A stretch of 64,000 nt of DNA from Lactobacillus xujianguonis (lineage in GTDB: Bacteria; Bacillota; Bacilli; Lactobacillales; Lactobacillaceae), in assembly GCF_004009905.1 (NCBI RefSeq), contig NZ_ML136872.1, positions 85,610 through 149,609 of the forward strand. The letters are read 5' to 3'. Position numbers and translations under genes: made by a program. Within the stretch, counting starts at the first letter, position 1, and the number at the start of each line of letters is the position of its first letter. Shown here piece after piece: positions 48,324 to 56,607 of the stretch. The notes beneath the pieces are model-generated. The model was not told the origin of the DNA. It did not search any database and saw nothing but the letters and a program-made list of their open reading frames with translations.

Positions 48324-49279
48324 TAATGTAGTCCTCCTAGTCTTCTACCCCGCATTACTGCTTCCAGCATGGCCATCCGCATAAAGACGCCATTTTGCAT
48401 TTGCTTGAAAAACATTGACTTTGGTGCTTCAACTAACTTACCTGCTAGCTCAACATCATGGTTAATTGGACCGGGATGCATGATGATGGTTTCTGGCTTT
48501 AATTGATCATAGCGTTTTTGGTTAATCCCGTATTGCTCATGGTATTTCTTGGCATCAAATGACTTTTCATTTGGGTCTCCGCTATGGCGTTCGTGTTGGA
48601 CTCTAAGGAGCATCATGACATCCATCTTGGGCACTAATTGATCTAGCTTTTCATACTTACCATATTGATCAAAAGCATGATCATACCAGTAGTCAGGTCC
48701 AGAGAAGTAAACTTCGGCGCCTAACTTGTTCAATAATTCCATATTACTTTTGGCAACCCGAGAATTAGTAATATCGCCGACAATAGCAACTTTTAAGCCT
48801 TTAAAATGGCCAAAATGTTCATGGATGGTCATCATATCGAGTAAACATTGCGAAGGATGCTGACCACTTCCATCACCAGCATTGACCACACCAATGTTTA
48901 AATGTTGGTCAACTTGCGGATGAATTAATTTTTCATAATATTCTTTCTCTGAGTGACGAATGACCTCTAAATCAACTCCTAAAGCATTCATGATTAAGGA
49001 AGTATCATACAAAGTTTCGCCTTTGTTCACTGAACTATGCGCTGGATCAAACGGAATCACCGTCAAGCCTAGTTTTCTTTCCGCCATTTCAAAGCTCGTA
49101 TGAGTGCGGCTAGAATCTTCAAAGAACATGTTGGTGACATAGACTGGTTTAGTTAAAGCCGGTACAGCTCCTCCTTGTTTAAAGTATTCAGCACGCTGAA
49201 TTAAAGCCTGCACTTCTTTTTCCGTTAACTTTTCAACACTAACAAAATTTGTCAAATCAACTAAAGCTAAATTTTCCAT
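48323..49279 (-). CDS. pyrB: Aspartate carbamoyltransferase catalytic subunit
   Basis: Joins carbamoyl phosphate and aspartate. The 318-aa protein has the carbamoyl phosphate loop [20 protein letters not shown], the downstream [11 protein letters not shown], the [12 protein letters not shown] helix, and the aspartate-binding MLLRVQHER and [11 protein letters not shown]. No regulatory pyrI partner is present, as normal in Firmicutes. It lies behind a second PyrR attenuator. Confidence 0.97.
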   Translation of the reverse strand: MENLALVDLTNFVSVEKLTEKEVQALIQRAEYFKQGGAVPALTKPVYVTNMFFEDSSRTHTSFEMAERKLGLTVIPFDPAHSSVNKGETLYDTSLIMNALGVDLEVIRHSEKEYYEKLIHPQVDQHLNIGVVNAGDGSGQHPSQCLLDMMTIHEHFGHFKGLKVAIVGDITNSRVAKSNMELLNKLGAEVYFSGPDYWYDHAFDQYGKYEKLDQLVPKMDVMMLLRVQHERHSGDPNEKSFDAKKYHEQYGINQKRYDQLKPETIIMHPGPINHDVELAGKLVEAPKSMFFKQMQNGVFMRMAMLEAVMRGRRLGGLH

Positions 49280-49294
49280 GAGTGATTTCTTTCT

Positions 49295-49435
49295 AAAAAA
49301 ATAAGAGTCTAGAGCTTTAATTGCTCCAGACTCTCATCAAAAAGGATGTATTTTCATGCTAGTACATGAAAAAAGCGTCAACCCTTCTGACCCTCTCTGG
49401 AGTCAATTAAATGGTTACGTGATTTAAAAATATTT
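49295..49435 (-). promoter_or_regulatory. PyrR-dependent attenuator before pyrB
   Basis: The leader between pyrR and pyrB contains a PyrR-binding hairpin (minus strand GACTCCAGAGAGGGTC, 49389-49404, with the CCAGAGAGG consensus). Downstream is a terminator with an 11-bp stem GAGTCTGGAGC/GCTCTAGACTC (49305-49333) and a T-run. With UMP bound, PyrR would favour the terminator. A short TTCATG/CATGAA hairpin (49354-49371) lies between them. Confidence 0.85.
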
Positions 49436-50100
<665 letters not shown>

Positions 50101-50118
50101 AGGACATTGATTGCATTT

Positions 50119-50147
50119 AATATACTGATCTTTGATGCACTTGTCAA
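50119..50147 (-). promoter_or_regulatory. Promoter of the pyrR-pyrB-pyrC-carA-carB operon
   Basis: On the minus strand, a perfect -35 TTGACA (50142-50147), 17-nt spacer and -10 TATATT (50119-50124), starting 8 nt after the pyrD stop codon. Confidence 0.85.
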
Positions 50148-50154
50148 CTATAAA

Positions 50155-51078
50155 TTAATTTAATTTTACTTGCCCAACTAAGTCATTGATATCAGAGACA
50201 CCCATTTTTGCTAGTAAAGTAGGTAAGCCTTGCGCAATATGCAAACTAGCTAGTTCATCATGAAAATGCGCACTACCCACGGCAACCGCACTGGCGCCAG
50301 CTAGCATGAACTCAGCCACATCTTCTGGACTAGCAATTCCGCCCATCCCAATAATTGGCAAATTAGTTGCTTGATGAACCTGGTAAACCATCCGCACGGC
50401 AACTGCTTTGACAGCTTCACCAGATAAACCGCCCACATTGTGGCCTAAAACTGGTCGCCGGGTTGTGACATCGATCTCCATCCCTAACAGCGTATTAATC
50501 ATGGAAATCCCATCGGCACCCCCACGCTCTGCTGCTTGGGCAATCGCCACAATATCGGTCACGTTTGGCGTTAATTTGACATAAATCGGCAAAGACACGG
50601 CTTCTTTAATCTGACGCGTTAATTCTTCCACTACTTCTGGATGAACCCCAAAACTCATCCCGCCTTGAGCGACATTCGGGCAAGACACATTGATTTCTAG
50701 GGCATTAACCAAATTAGCTGCAGCTAATTTTTGTGCAACTAAGACGTAATCGGCCATGGTATCACCGCCAACACTCGCCATAATTGGTAATTCAGGATAC
50801 TGCTCTCGCAACGGCTTTAACTTATCATTGATGACGGCATCAACTCCAGGATTAGTTAAGCCAACTGAATTCAACACCCCATCATTAAGGACAGCAATTT
50901 GTGGTTGCGGATTTCCAGTCGTTGCCTTGGAGGTCGTTGTTTTAATTACTAGTGCGCCCAGCTCATTTAAATCAAACTTTTTGCAAGCTGGCACATCACC
51001 AAAACCAAAGGTGCCACTTGCCGGCATCACTGGATTCTTCAACTTCAATCCTGGCAGTTCAACGCTAATTTTAGACAT
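50155..51078 (-). CDS. pyrD: Dihydroorotate dehydrogenase, class 1B-type catalytic subunit
   Basis: Oxidises dihydroorotate to orotate with FMN. The 307-aa protein has the class 1B pattern [20 protein letters not shown], the catalytic cysteine in [16 protein letters not shown]-site lysine YVKLTPNV and [13 protein letters not shown]. Class 1B enzymes normally work with the iron-sulfur/FAD protein PyrK, which is not encoded in the window. The gene is alone on its transcript with its own promoter; its leader has no PyrR attenuator but can fold a hairpin reaching the Shine-Dalgarno sequence. Confidence 0.94.
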   Translation of the reverse strand: MSKISVELPGLKLKNPVMPASGTFGFGDVPACKKFDLNELGALVIKTTTSKATTGNPQPQIAVLNDGVLNSVGLTNPGVDAVINDKLKPLREQYPELPIMASVGGDTMADYVLVAQKLAAANLVNALEINVSCPNVAQGGMSFGVHPEVVEELTRQIKEAVSLPIYVKLTPNVTDIVAIAQAAERGGADGISMINTLLGMEIDVTTRRPVLGHNVGGLSGEAVKAVAVRMVYQVHQATNLPIIGMGGIASPEDVAEFMLAGASAVAVGSAHFHDELASLHIAQGLPTLLAKMGVSDINDLVGQVKLN

Positions 51079-51085
51079 AATTTTT

Positions 51086-51128
51086 CCTCCAAAAAATGAA
51101 TGCTCACTGACATTCGCTTATTTTTTGG
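51086..51128 (-). promoter_or_regulatory. pyrD 5' hairpin overlapping the ribosome binding site
   Basis: The pyrD leader can pair CCAAAAAAT (minus strand, 51120-51128) with ATTTTTTGG (51089-51097), 9 bp perfect, enclosing a 5-bp GAATG/CATTC stem. The last two G of the 3' arm are the first G of the GGAGG Shine-Dalgarno (51086-51090). The pairing would hide the ribosome binding site. Confidence 0.5.
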
Positions 51129-51133
51129 CTTAT

Positions 51134-51161
51134 ATTTTACACACAATCAGATCTTTTGCAA
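51134..51161 (-). promoter_or_regulatory. Promoter of pyrD
   Basis: On the minus strand, -35 TTGCAA (51156-51161), 16-nt spacer and -10 TAAAAT (51134-51139). The expected start falls at G-C-C-A (51129-51126), the beginning of the leader hairpin. Confidence 0.55.
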
Positions 51162-51175
51162 AATTATTTTTTAAC

Positions 51176-51204
51176 TTGGCAAGAAGAAAATTTGGTGGTA
51201 CACT
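51176..51204 (+). promoter_or_regulatory. Promoter of pyrF-pyrE
   Basis: -35 TTGGCA (51176-51181), 17-nt spacer and -10 TACACT (51199-51204), 20 nt before the PyrR motif of the leader. Confidence 0.6.
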
Positions 51205-51220
51205 CTCTTCAAATCACTTT

Positions 51221-51320
51221 AAACGGTACAGAGAGACCGCAAGTTAAATATTGACTTAAATTACCACGAGAAACAGTCGATTCTTGTGCACTTTCTCTGC
51301 ACCAGAATGGACTTTTTTTG
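51221..51320 (+). promoter_or_regulatory. PyrR-dependent attenuator before pyrF
   Basis: Leader of pyrF with the hairpin CGGTACAGAGAGACCG (51224-51239), carrying the CAGAGAG core of PyrR sites, and a terminator formed by 51275-51290 with 51298-51313 (two mismatches) plus seven T. The terminator ends 11 nt before the ATG. Confidence 0.75.
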
Positions 51321-51330
51321 TGGAGGAAAA

Positions 51331-52038
51331 ATGGAAAAACCAGTTTTTGTAGCTTTAGATGTTGCAAATCAAACCGAAGCTGAAACCTTACTACAGCAAT
51401 TAGGTAAGCCCCAGCAAACTGCAGTTAAAGTGGGGATGGAGCTCTTTTATCACCTGGGAAATAGCTTTGTCGAATACTTGACCCAACAAGGCTATCAAGT
51501 CTTTTTAGATCTAAAATTACATGATATTCCTAACACTGTTTATCATGGGGCCAAGCAATTAGCAGCACTTGGAATTCAATATACGACCGTTCATGCTTTA
51601 GGTGGCAGTGAAATGATTAAAGCGACTAAAGACGGCTTAATTGACGGGACAGCTCAAGGACAAGCAGTGCCTAAATTACTCGCAGTAACCGAGTTAACTT
51701 CAATTTCTGACGAAGTTTTACAAAATGAACAAAATTGCCGCCTGCCTATGAAAGCGCAAGTGATTAGCTTAGCTAAAACTGCCAAGAAAGCTGGCGCTGA
51801 TGGCGTGATTTGTTCACCGCTTGAAGTCCAGGCTTTAAGAGAACAAGTAGGTGACGACTTTTTGTATATCACCCCCGGCATCCGCTTAAGCCAAAACAAT
51901 CATGATGATCAAACCAGAATTGCGACCCCGGCCAAAGCTAAAACTTGGGGTGCCAGCGGTCTAGTTGTGGGGCGGCCAATCACTCAAGCAAGTAATCCCA
52001 GCGATGTTTATCAATTGATTAAAAAGGAGTTTAACTAA
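51331..52038 (+). CDS. pyrF: Orotidine-5'-phosphate decarboxylase
   Basis: Last step of UMP synthesis, OMP to UMP. The 235-aa TIM-barrel protein has FVALDVANQTEAETLLQQL, the catalytic DLKLHDIPNTV motif (Asp-Lys-x-x-Asp), and TPGIRLSQNNHDDQ and GLVVGRPI phosphate-binding stretches. The ATG at 51331 has GGAGG upstream; a longer reading would begin inside the terminator. Followed 1 nt later by pyrE. Confidence 0.97.
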   Translation: MEKPVFVALDVANQTEAETLLQQLGKPQQTAVKVGMELFYHLGNSFVEYLTQQGYQVFLDLKLHDIPNTVYHGAKQLAALGIQYTTVHALGGSEMIKATKDGLIDGTAQGQAVPKLLAVTELTSISDEVLQNEQNCRLPMKAQVISLAKTAKKAGADGVICSPLEVQALREQVGDDFLYITPGIRLSQNNHDDQTRIATPAKAKTWGASGLVVGRPITQASNPSDVYQLIKKEFN

Positions 52039-52039
52039 C

Positions 52040-52669
52040 ATGCATCAAGCTGAAATCATTAATAAATTAATCCAAGAAAACATTATTACTATTTCTCCAA
52101 ATAAACCTTTCACTTACGCTAGTGGCATGAAATCACCAATTTACACTGACTTACGTTTAACTGTTTCCTACCCTGATTTACGTCACTGGATTGCCCAAGA
52201 TTTAGCAGAATTAATTAAAAAAGAATTCCCTGAAGTCACGACAATCGGCGGTGTGGCTACTGCTGGCATTCCACATGCAGCCTGGGTAGCAAAAGAATTA
52301 CACCTGCCAATGATTTATGTCCGGCCAAAACCTAAAGATCATGGTAAAGGCCGGCAAATCGAAGGTCGTTTCACTGACCAGGATAAAATTGTTTTGATCG
52401 ATGACTTAATTACCACTGGCGGCTCTGTTCTTAATGCCGTTAAAGCCACTGAAAAAGACGGTGGCCAGGTGATTGGGGTCAGCTCAATTTTCACCTACTA
52501 TTTGCCAGACGCTAAAGCAAACTTTGCTAAAGCTGGTGTGAAGTTTGCACCGCTATTATCTTATCCAGAACTTTTACAAAAAGAAAAAGACTCCCAGCAC
52601 TTAACAAACGAGCAATATGAAACCTTAAAAACTTGGCATGAAGATCCATGGCATTGGCTCAATGCTTAG
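52040..52669 (+). CDS. pyrE: Orotate phosphoribosyltransferase
   Basis: Joins orotate and PRPP to OMP. The 209-aa protein has FTYASGMKSPIYTDLRLTVS near the N-terminus, IGGVATAGIPHA, RPKPKDHGKGRQIEG (the catalytic flexible loop) and the PRPP motif IVLIDDLITTGGSVLNAV. AAGGAG lies upstream. Transcribed with pyrF; the unit ends at a strong terminator. Confidence 0.97.
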   Translation: MHQAEIINKLIQENIITISPNKPFTYASGMKSPIYTDLRLTVSYPDLRHWIAQDLAELIKKEFPEVTTIGGVATAGIPHAAWVAKELHLPMIYVRPKPKDHGKGRQIEGRFTDQDKIVLIDDLITTGGSVLNAVKATEKDGGQVIGVSSIFTYYLPDAKANFAKAGVKFAPLLSYPELLQKEKDSQHLTNEQYETLKTWHEDPWHWLNA

Positions 52670-52671
52670 CA

Positions 52672-52700
52672 TTAATAAATTACGCTTTCTAAGTTATAAT
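52672..52700 (+). promoter_or_regulatory. Candidate promoter of the clc gene, inside the pyrE terminator
   Basis: -35 TTAATA (52672-52677), 17-nt spacer and a perfect -10 TATAAT (52695-52700). The -10 box is the first six bases of the terminator loop. Confidence 0.5.
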
Positions 52701-52733
52701 GAAGTTAAATCGAATACTTAGAAAGCGTTTTTT
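52682..52733 (+). terminator. Terminator of pyrF-pyrE
   Basis: Perfect 13-bp stem ACGCTTTCTAAGT/ACTTAGAAAGCGT with a 21-nt loop, followed by TTTTTTT. Confidence 0.85.
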
Positions 52734-52734
52734 T

Positions 52735-54075
52735 ATGATTAAACATGCTAAACAAATTCTCAACCAGCCCTTTAACCTTAGGTTAACTAGGGTTCTTATT
52801 CGCGCACTGATTGTCGGACTATTCACAGGATTATTAGTCGGTATCTTTCGCTGGATCATCGACCACACCATGCAGTTATTAACGGTGATCTATCCCCAAA
52901 TGATGAAGCAACCACTACTCTTAATTCCATATATTATTTTCTTAATTGTAATTGCTTTATTAATTGCAAAAGTCATGGGACCTTATAGCGATCAATTAAC
53001 CGGTTCTGGAGTACCTCAGATCGAAGCCGTTTTTCTTAATGAAAATCGAATGCCCGCCTGGCAAATTGTCTGGCGTAAATTTATCGGTGGTCTGTTAGCC
53101 ATTTGTCCCGGCTTAATGCTTGGACGAGAAGGTCCTTGTATTGAAATGGGAGCGATGATCGGTCAAGGATTAGGTAAAGATTTTTTTAAAACTAATCAAG
53201 AAGACTTACGCCTTTTGCAAGAATGTGGGGTGGCAGCGGGATTATCGGCTGCCTTTAGTGCTCCACTAGCTGGTGTCTTCTTCTTAGTCGAAGAAATCAC
53301 CTTTGATTTCAAGCCAATTTCTGTCGTAACAGCTTTAATTGCTAGTTTTGCTTCTGACTTAGTTACTCTCTTCTTCTTTGGCACTAAGCCTTGTCTTTAC
53401 TTTCCAATTAAAACCTATTTACCACTAAAATATTATTGGATTTTGCCAGTTTTAGGAATTATTTTAGGTCTTTTAGCTTACCTTTATCAGTATTGCTTAT
53501 TAAGCTTGAAACCATTCTTCCATAAAATTACGATTATCCCCAATAAATACCACAGCTTAATTCCCTTACTCTTAATTATTCCAGTCGGTCTTTGGAATCC
53601 AAGATTATTAGGTGGATCACATGATTTAATTATCGATTTATTCCAAAAGAAATTGACCTTGCCAAGAATTAGTTCAGCAGCCCTTTTCTTGTTACCATTA
53701 CTAGTCTTTGCCGTGCGCTTTATCTTCTCTATGCTCTCTTATGGAGCTACCGTGCCCGGCGGGATTTTCATGCCGATCTTAGTTTTAGGATCAGCACTGG
53801 GTGTGACAGTTGCGCAAATTCTGGTTCAATTGAATTTAATTAGTCCAAATTTCTATCCTCACTTACTAGTAATTGCGATGGCAGCTTACTTTGGTGCAAT
53901 TGAAAAAGCTCCCATTACTGCAATCATTCTTTTAACTGAAATGGTCGGTAGCGTTCAACAAGTTTTACCAATTGTCATTACCACTTGTGTGAGTTATTAC
54001 GTGCTTGACTTCCTTGGTGGTAAGCCAATCTATGAAGCTTTACGCTTACAAATGAATTATCCTGGTGATAAATAA
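52735..54075 (+). CDS. ClC-type chloride channel / H+-Cl- antiporter
   Basis: Membrane protein of about 446 aa with the helices of the ClC fold. The chloride-site motifs are GSGVPQIEAV, GREGPCIEMG (with the gating glutamate, as in E. coli ClcA GREGP) and GGIFMPIL; a second conserved glutamate, FFLVEEITFDFKP, is the internal proton acceptor of antiporters. No regulatory CBS or TrkA domain is seen. Of the two candidate starts (52699 and 52735) the later one is preferred because the first lies within the terminator loop, but neither has a clear ribosome binding site. Confidence 0.9.
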   Translation: MIKHAKQILNQPFNLRLTRVLIRALIVGLFTGLLVGIFRWIIDHTMQLLTVIYPQMMKQPLLLIPYIIFLIVIALLIAKVMGPYSDQLTGSGVPQIEAVFLNENRMPAWQIVWRKFIGGLLAICPGLMLGREGPCIEMGAMIGQGLGKDFFKTNQEDLRLLQECGVAAGLSAAFSAPLAGVFFLVEEITFDFKPISVVTALIASFASDLVTLFFFGTKPCLYFPIKTYLPLKYYWILPVLGIILGLLAYLYQYCLLSLKPFFHKITIIPNKYHSLIPLLLIIPVGLWNPRLLGGSHDLIIDLFQKKLTLPRISSAALFLLPLLVFAVRFIFSMLSYGATVPGGIFMPILVLGSALGVTVAQILVQLNLISPNFYPHLLVIAMAAYFGAIEKAPITAIILLTEMVGSVQQVLPIVITTCVSYYVLDFLGGKPIYEALRLQMNYPGDK

Positions 54076-54083
54076 AACTTACC

Positions 54084-54130
54084 AAAAAGATGATGAGCTT
54101 GAAAAATTTTTTCTTGCTCATCATCTTTTT
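54084..54130. terminator. Bidirectional terminator between clc and the aldo/keto-reductase-like gene
   Basis: Perfect 15-bp stem AAAAAGATGATGAGC/GCTCATCATCTTTTT with T-runs on both sides, serving both converging genes. Confidence 0.9.
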
Positions 54131-54855
54131 TATTTTTCAGCACTAATAATTTCGTTCTTTTCCACTGTAGTCAAGTCAAAGTTTAACTCTTTGGCAATCA
54201 ACACTTCATCGTCATTAGTTAACAAGATAATCAGATTTTGTTCTAAATTATATCTTAATCTGACAGCCACTGGTTTAACTTGCTTTTGCTCAGCTAAAGT
54301 TTTAATCACTGCATTATCTTTTGGCGTTAACTCTGCTTGGACCTTGATTCCTTGTTGATCTAGATAAGTTTGCAATTCCGGATCAACTAAGTTCAACTGA
54401 TCAACGACTGGCTTTAACGCCACTTGATCCCAAATTGCCTTTACGTCATCCAAATAAAAGCCTAGCATCCCAACATTATTGACGCGACCCTTGGCAGCCA
54501 ACTGTTCGACTTCATGCCAGACAGCTAAGTCACGGTCATGATCTGAACTAGCTTCAACTAAGACCAGATTAAAATACGTCGCTTGCAATTGCCTCAAATG
54601 ACCCGTCACAAAGCTAGCCACTTCTTCAGGCTTTAATTCTTTGGGCAAAACCATCTGCAAAAACAATTGTTGCACTAAAATATGCTGGTCACTAATGGCC
54701 TTTTTCATTTCTTCTGCTTGCTCAGGCTCACAGTTAAATAAGCGATAACCTAGCTTTAAAGCATGAGCTAGATCTAGATGCTCACTAACTGCTAAGCCGA
54801 TTTTAGGCATTAAATTACCATTATTTAAAATAATTGCTTCATCTAAAACTGACAT
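54130..54855 (-). CDS. Aldo/keto reductase-like protein with degenerate active site
   Basis: The 241-aa protein aligns along the AKR barrel (AIILNNGNLMPKIGLAV as in the typical NNG-MP-IG start, ALKLGYRLFN, VNNVGMLGFY as in the NIGVSNF motif), but the tetrad is lost: Asp (DTA) becomes Asn in LFNCE, the Tyr region becomes EPEQ, the Lys (VTTK) becomes Leu in VQQLF, and the His (IHWP) becomes Glu in LVEAS. It is also shorter than the 270-300 aa usual. So it should not be annotated as a reductase without evidence; role unknown. Confidence 0.7.
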   Translation of the reverse strand: MSVLDEAIILNNGNLMPKIGLAVSEHLDLAHALKLGYRLFNCEPEQAEEMKKAISDQHILVQQLFLQMVLPKELKPEEVASFVTGHLRQLQATYFNLVLVEASSDHDRDLAVWHEVEQLAAKGRVNNVGMLGFYLDDVKAIWDQVALKPVVDQLNLVDPELQTYLDQQGIKVQAELTPKDNAVIKTLAEQKQVKPVAVRLRYNLEQNLIILLTNDDEVLIAKELNFDLTTVEKNEIISAEK

Positions 54856-54867
54856 GTTGCCTCATTT

Positions 54868-55269
54868 CTAAGCTCTTGTAACCGTAATTGGTACTGCTAA
54901 TTTAACTGTTTGATAAACTGTCGAAATTTCTAAAACTCGTTTTAAAAACTTCTCTTGATCAGCTGCAGGCATTGAACTGTCAAAGAAAACTTTAATTTCA
55001 ATTGCTGCGACAATCGACTTACCATGAGCTAACTTTTTAGTTTCTCCGCTAGTTTCAAGATGGAAATTTTTAACATCCAAATGATGCGCTTTGGCTAGCA
55101 TCTGAGCTGAAATGGATAAACAAGTATTGACTGCCCCACATAAGTATTCAACTGGGTTTGGGCCACCGGCGTGATCTGCCGCATCTCCAATAAATTGATA
55201 ATCTCGTGCTTGATTGATGACTTGCCATTCTTTGTCGCCAGAATGACTATTAACTGAATAGCTACTCAT
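54868..55269 (-). CDS. OsmC family protein
   Basis: Likely peroxide or thiol-stress protein of the OsmC/Ohr superfamily, 133 aa. The first cysteine is in NPVEYLCGAVNTCLS, a motif very typical of the family (EYLLGALAACL-type), with a second Cys seven residues later rather than in the C-terminal half; in Ohr/OsmC proper the two catalytic cysteines are far apart, so this is the YhfA-like branch and may be non-peroxidatic. A tail rich in KLAVPITVTRA follows. GAGGTGAAG precedes the ATG. Confidence 0.82.
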   Translation of the reverse strand: MSSYSVNSHSGDKEWQVINQARDYQFIGDAADHAGGPNPVEYLCGAVNTCLSISAQMLAKAHHLDVKNFHLETSGETKKLAHGKSIVAAIEIKVFFDSSMPAADQEKFLKRVLEISTVYQTVKLAVPITVTRA

Positions 55270-55326
55270 TTCTTCACCTCTTACTCTTTCTCGTTAAATG
55301 TCTTTTTCTTTAGTTTAAAACTCTTC

Positions 55327-56510
55327 TTAATGGCGATCAATGGCATTATTTAACCGCTTACGGTAAATCAGGTAAACAATGATTACCAGTGGAATTAAGA
55401 CTAATTCAACTGGATAAAAGAAAGTAATTGGCAGACTACTATCAATAAAACCAGAAATAATTGGTCCAAAAGCCATCCCAATATCTAAACCTAAATAAAA
55501 GGTAGCTGAAGCTAAGCCTTGTTCACTAATTGGCGCTAGTAGCAAGGCTGTGGCCTGCAAGACAGAGTAGATAATCCCGTAACCTAACGCCATCCCTGCA
55601 GCAGCTAAGGCCATCTGCCAATTATTTTCCATAATCGCTAACATCACAATGTAAAAGGCAGTTGAAACCGTACTAATCCAGAACCAAATACCAAAGCGAA
55701 CTGTATCAAAATATTGTTTTAGCCCAATTCTGATCACTAACAAAACAACGGCATAAATTAAGAAATACCCGCCAACAGCTACACTAGCATGCTTTTGTTC
55801 AACATAAGTCACAATATCTGCCTGTGTGGTGAAATATGGTAAAGCAAATAAGGTAGTTAAGATAGCAACGGGCAAGACATTGACTTGAATAATCTTGAAG
55901 TGCTTCTTTTTGCTCTCTTCTCTGATTCTTTGACTTGACTTGGCTTAGCATGATCACCAACAAATTGGATAGCAATAATCATTAATAAAGCCGATAAAAC
56001 TGAAGCAAAAAGGGCCTCACGATAACCAATCTTTTGGTAAATGTTGATAGATAAGGCTGGGGCTAAAGCCATGGCTAAGGCGTTCATCAGGCCATAAAAG
56101 CCCATCGCTTCGCCAACATGCTGTCGTGGAACCAAAAAGGCTAACCAAGTAGTCATACAAACCGTACACAGAACATAACCGGTCCCATTAATTAGTCTAA
56201 ATAATAGTAGCCAGCCACTAGAAGGACTAAAAATATAGCCCAAAACTCCGATTAAGATTAAAATCCCTCCAATTAGGAATAAACGGTATTTCGAGAACTT
56301 ATCGGTTAAATTCCCTGCTACTGGTCGTAAAAACATGGCGGCGATACTCATAATACCGACAATAATGCCGGCGAAGGCACTCGTGGCACCCAAATTTTCA
56401 GCATAACCGTTGATTAACGGATTAACAAACATGGTGCTAAACATAAAGAAAAATGAAGCTGCCATGACTAAAATAACATCTTTGGTATAAATTGATTTTC
56501 TTTTTACCAT
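55327..56510 (-). pseudogene. Major facilitator superfamily transporter, frameshifted
   Basis: Two reading frames together make one 12-helix MFS permease. The first (56510-55857) has six helices and the loop motif GNLTDKFSKYRLFLIGG. The second (from about 55905 to 55327) has the last six helices. They break in a basic central loop at a run of five A on the minus strand (55907-55911). Restoring one A would join them to read ...SEKRAKKKHFKIIQVN... The break may be a real mutation, slippage or a sequencing error. The substrate is unknown. Confidence 0.8.
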
Positions 56511-56560
56511 TTTTACTCTCTTCATTCAATTACTCTACCTGTTAGTTTAGCACTTTAACC

Positions 56561-56593
56561 AATAAAAATAGCCTAGATTTTTTCTAGACTATT
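56561..56593 (-). terminator. Terminator after galT
   Basis: 11-bp stem with one mismatch (AATAGCCTAGA/TCTAGACTATT), T-rich loop and T-run on the minus strand, 14 nt after the galT stop. Confidence 0.75.
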
Positions 56594-56607
56594 CTGACTA
56601 AATATTA

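Noticed and set aside
54868..55269. Annotation as organic hydroperoxide resistance protein (Ohr)
   Set aside because: The cysteine spacing does not fit Ohr, so only OsmC family is used.
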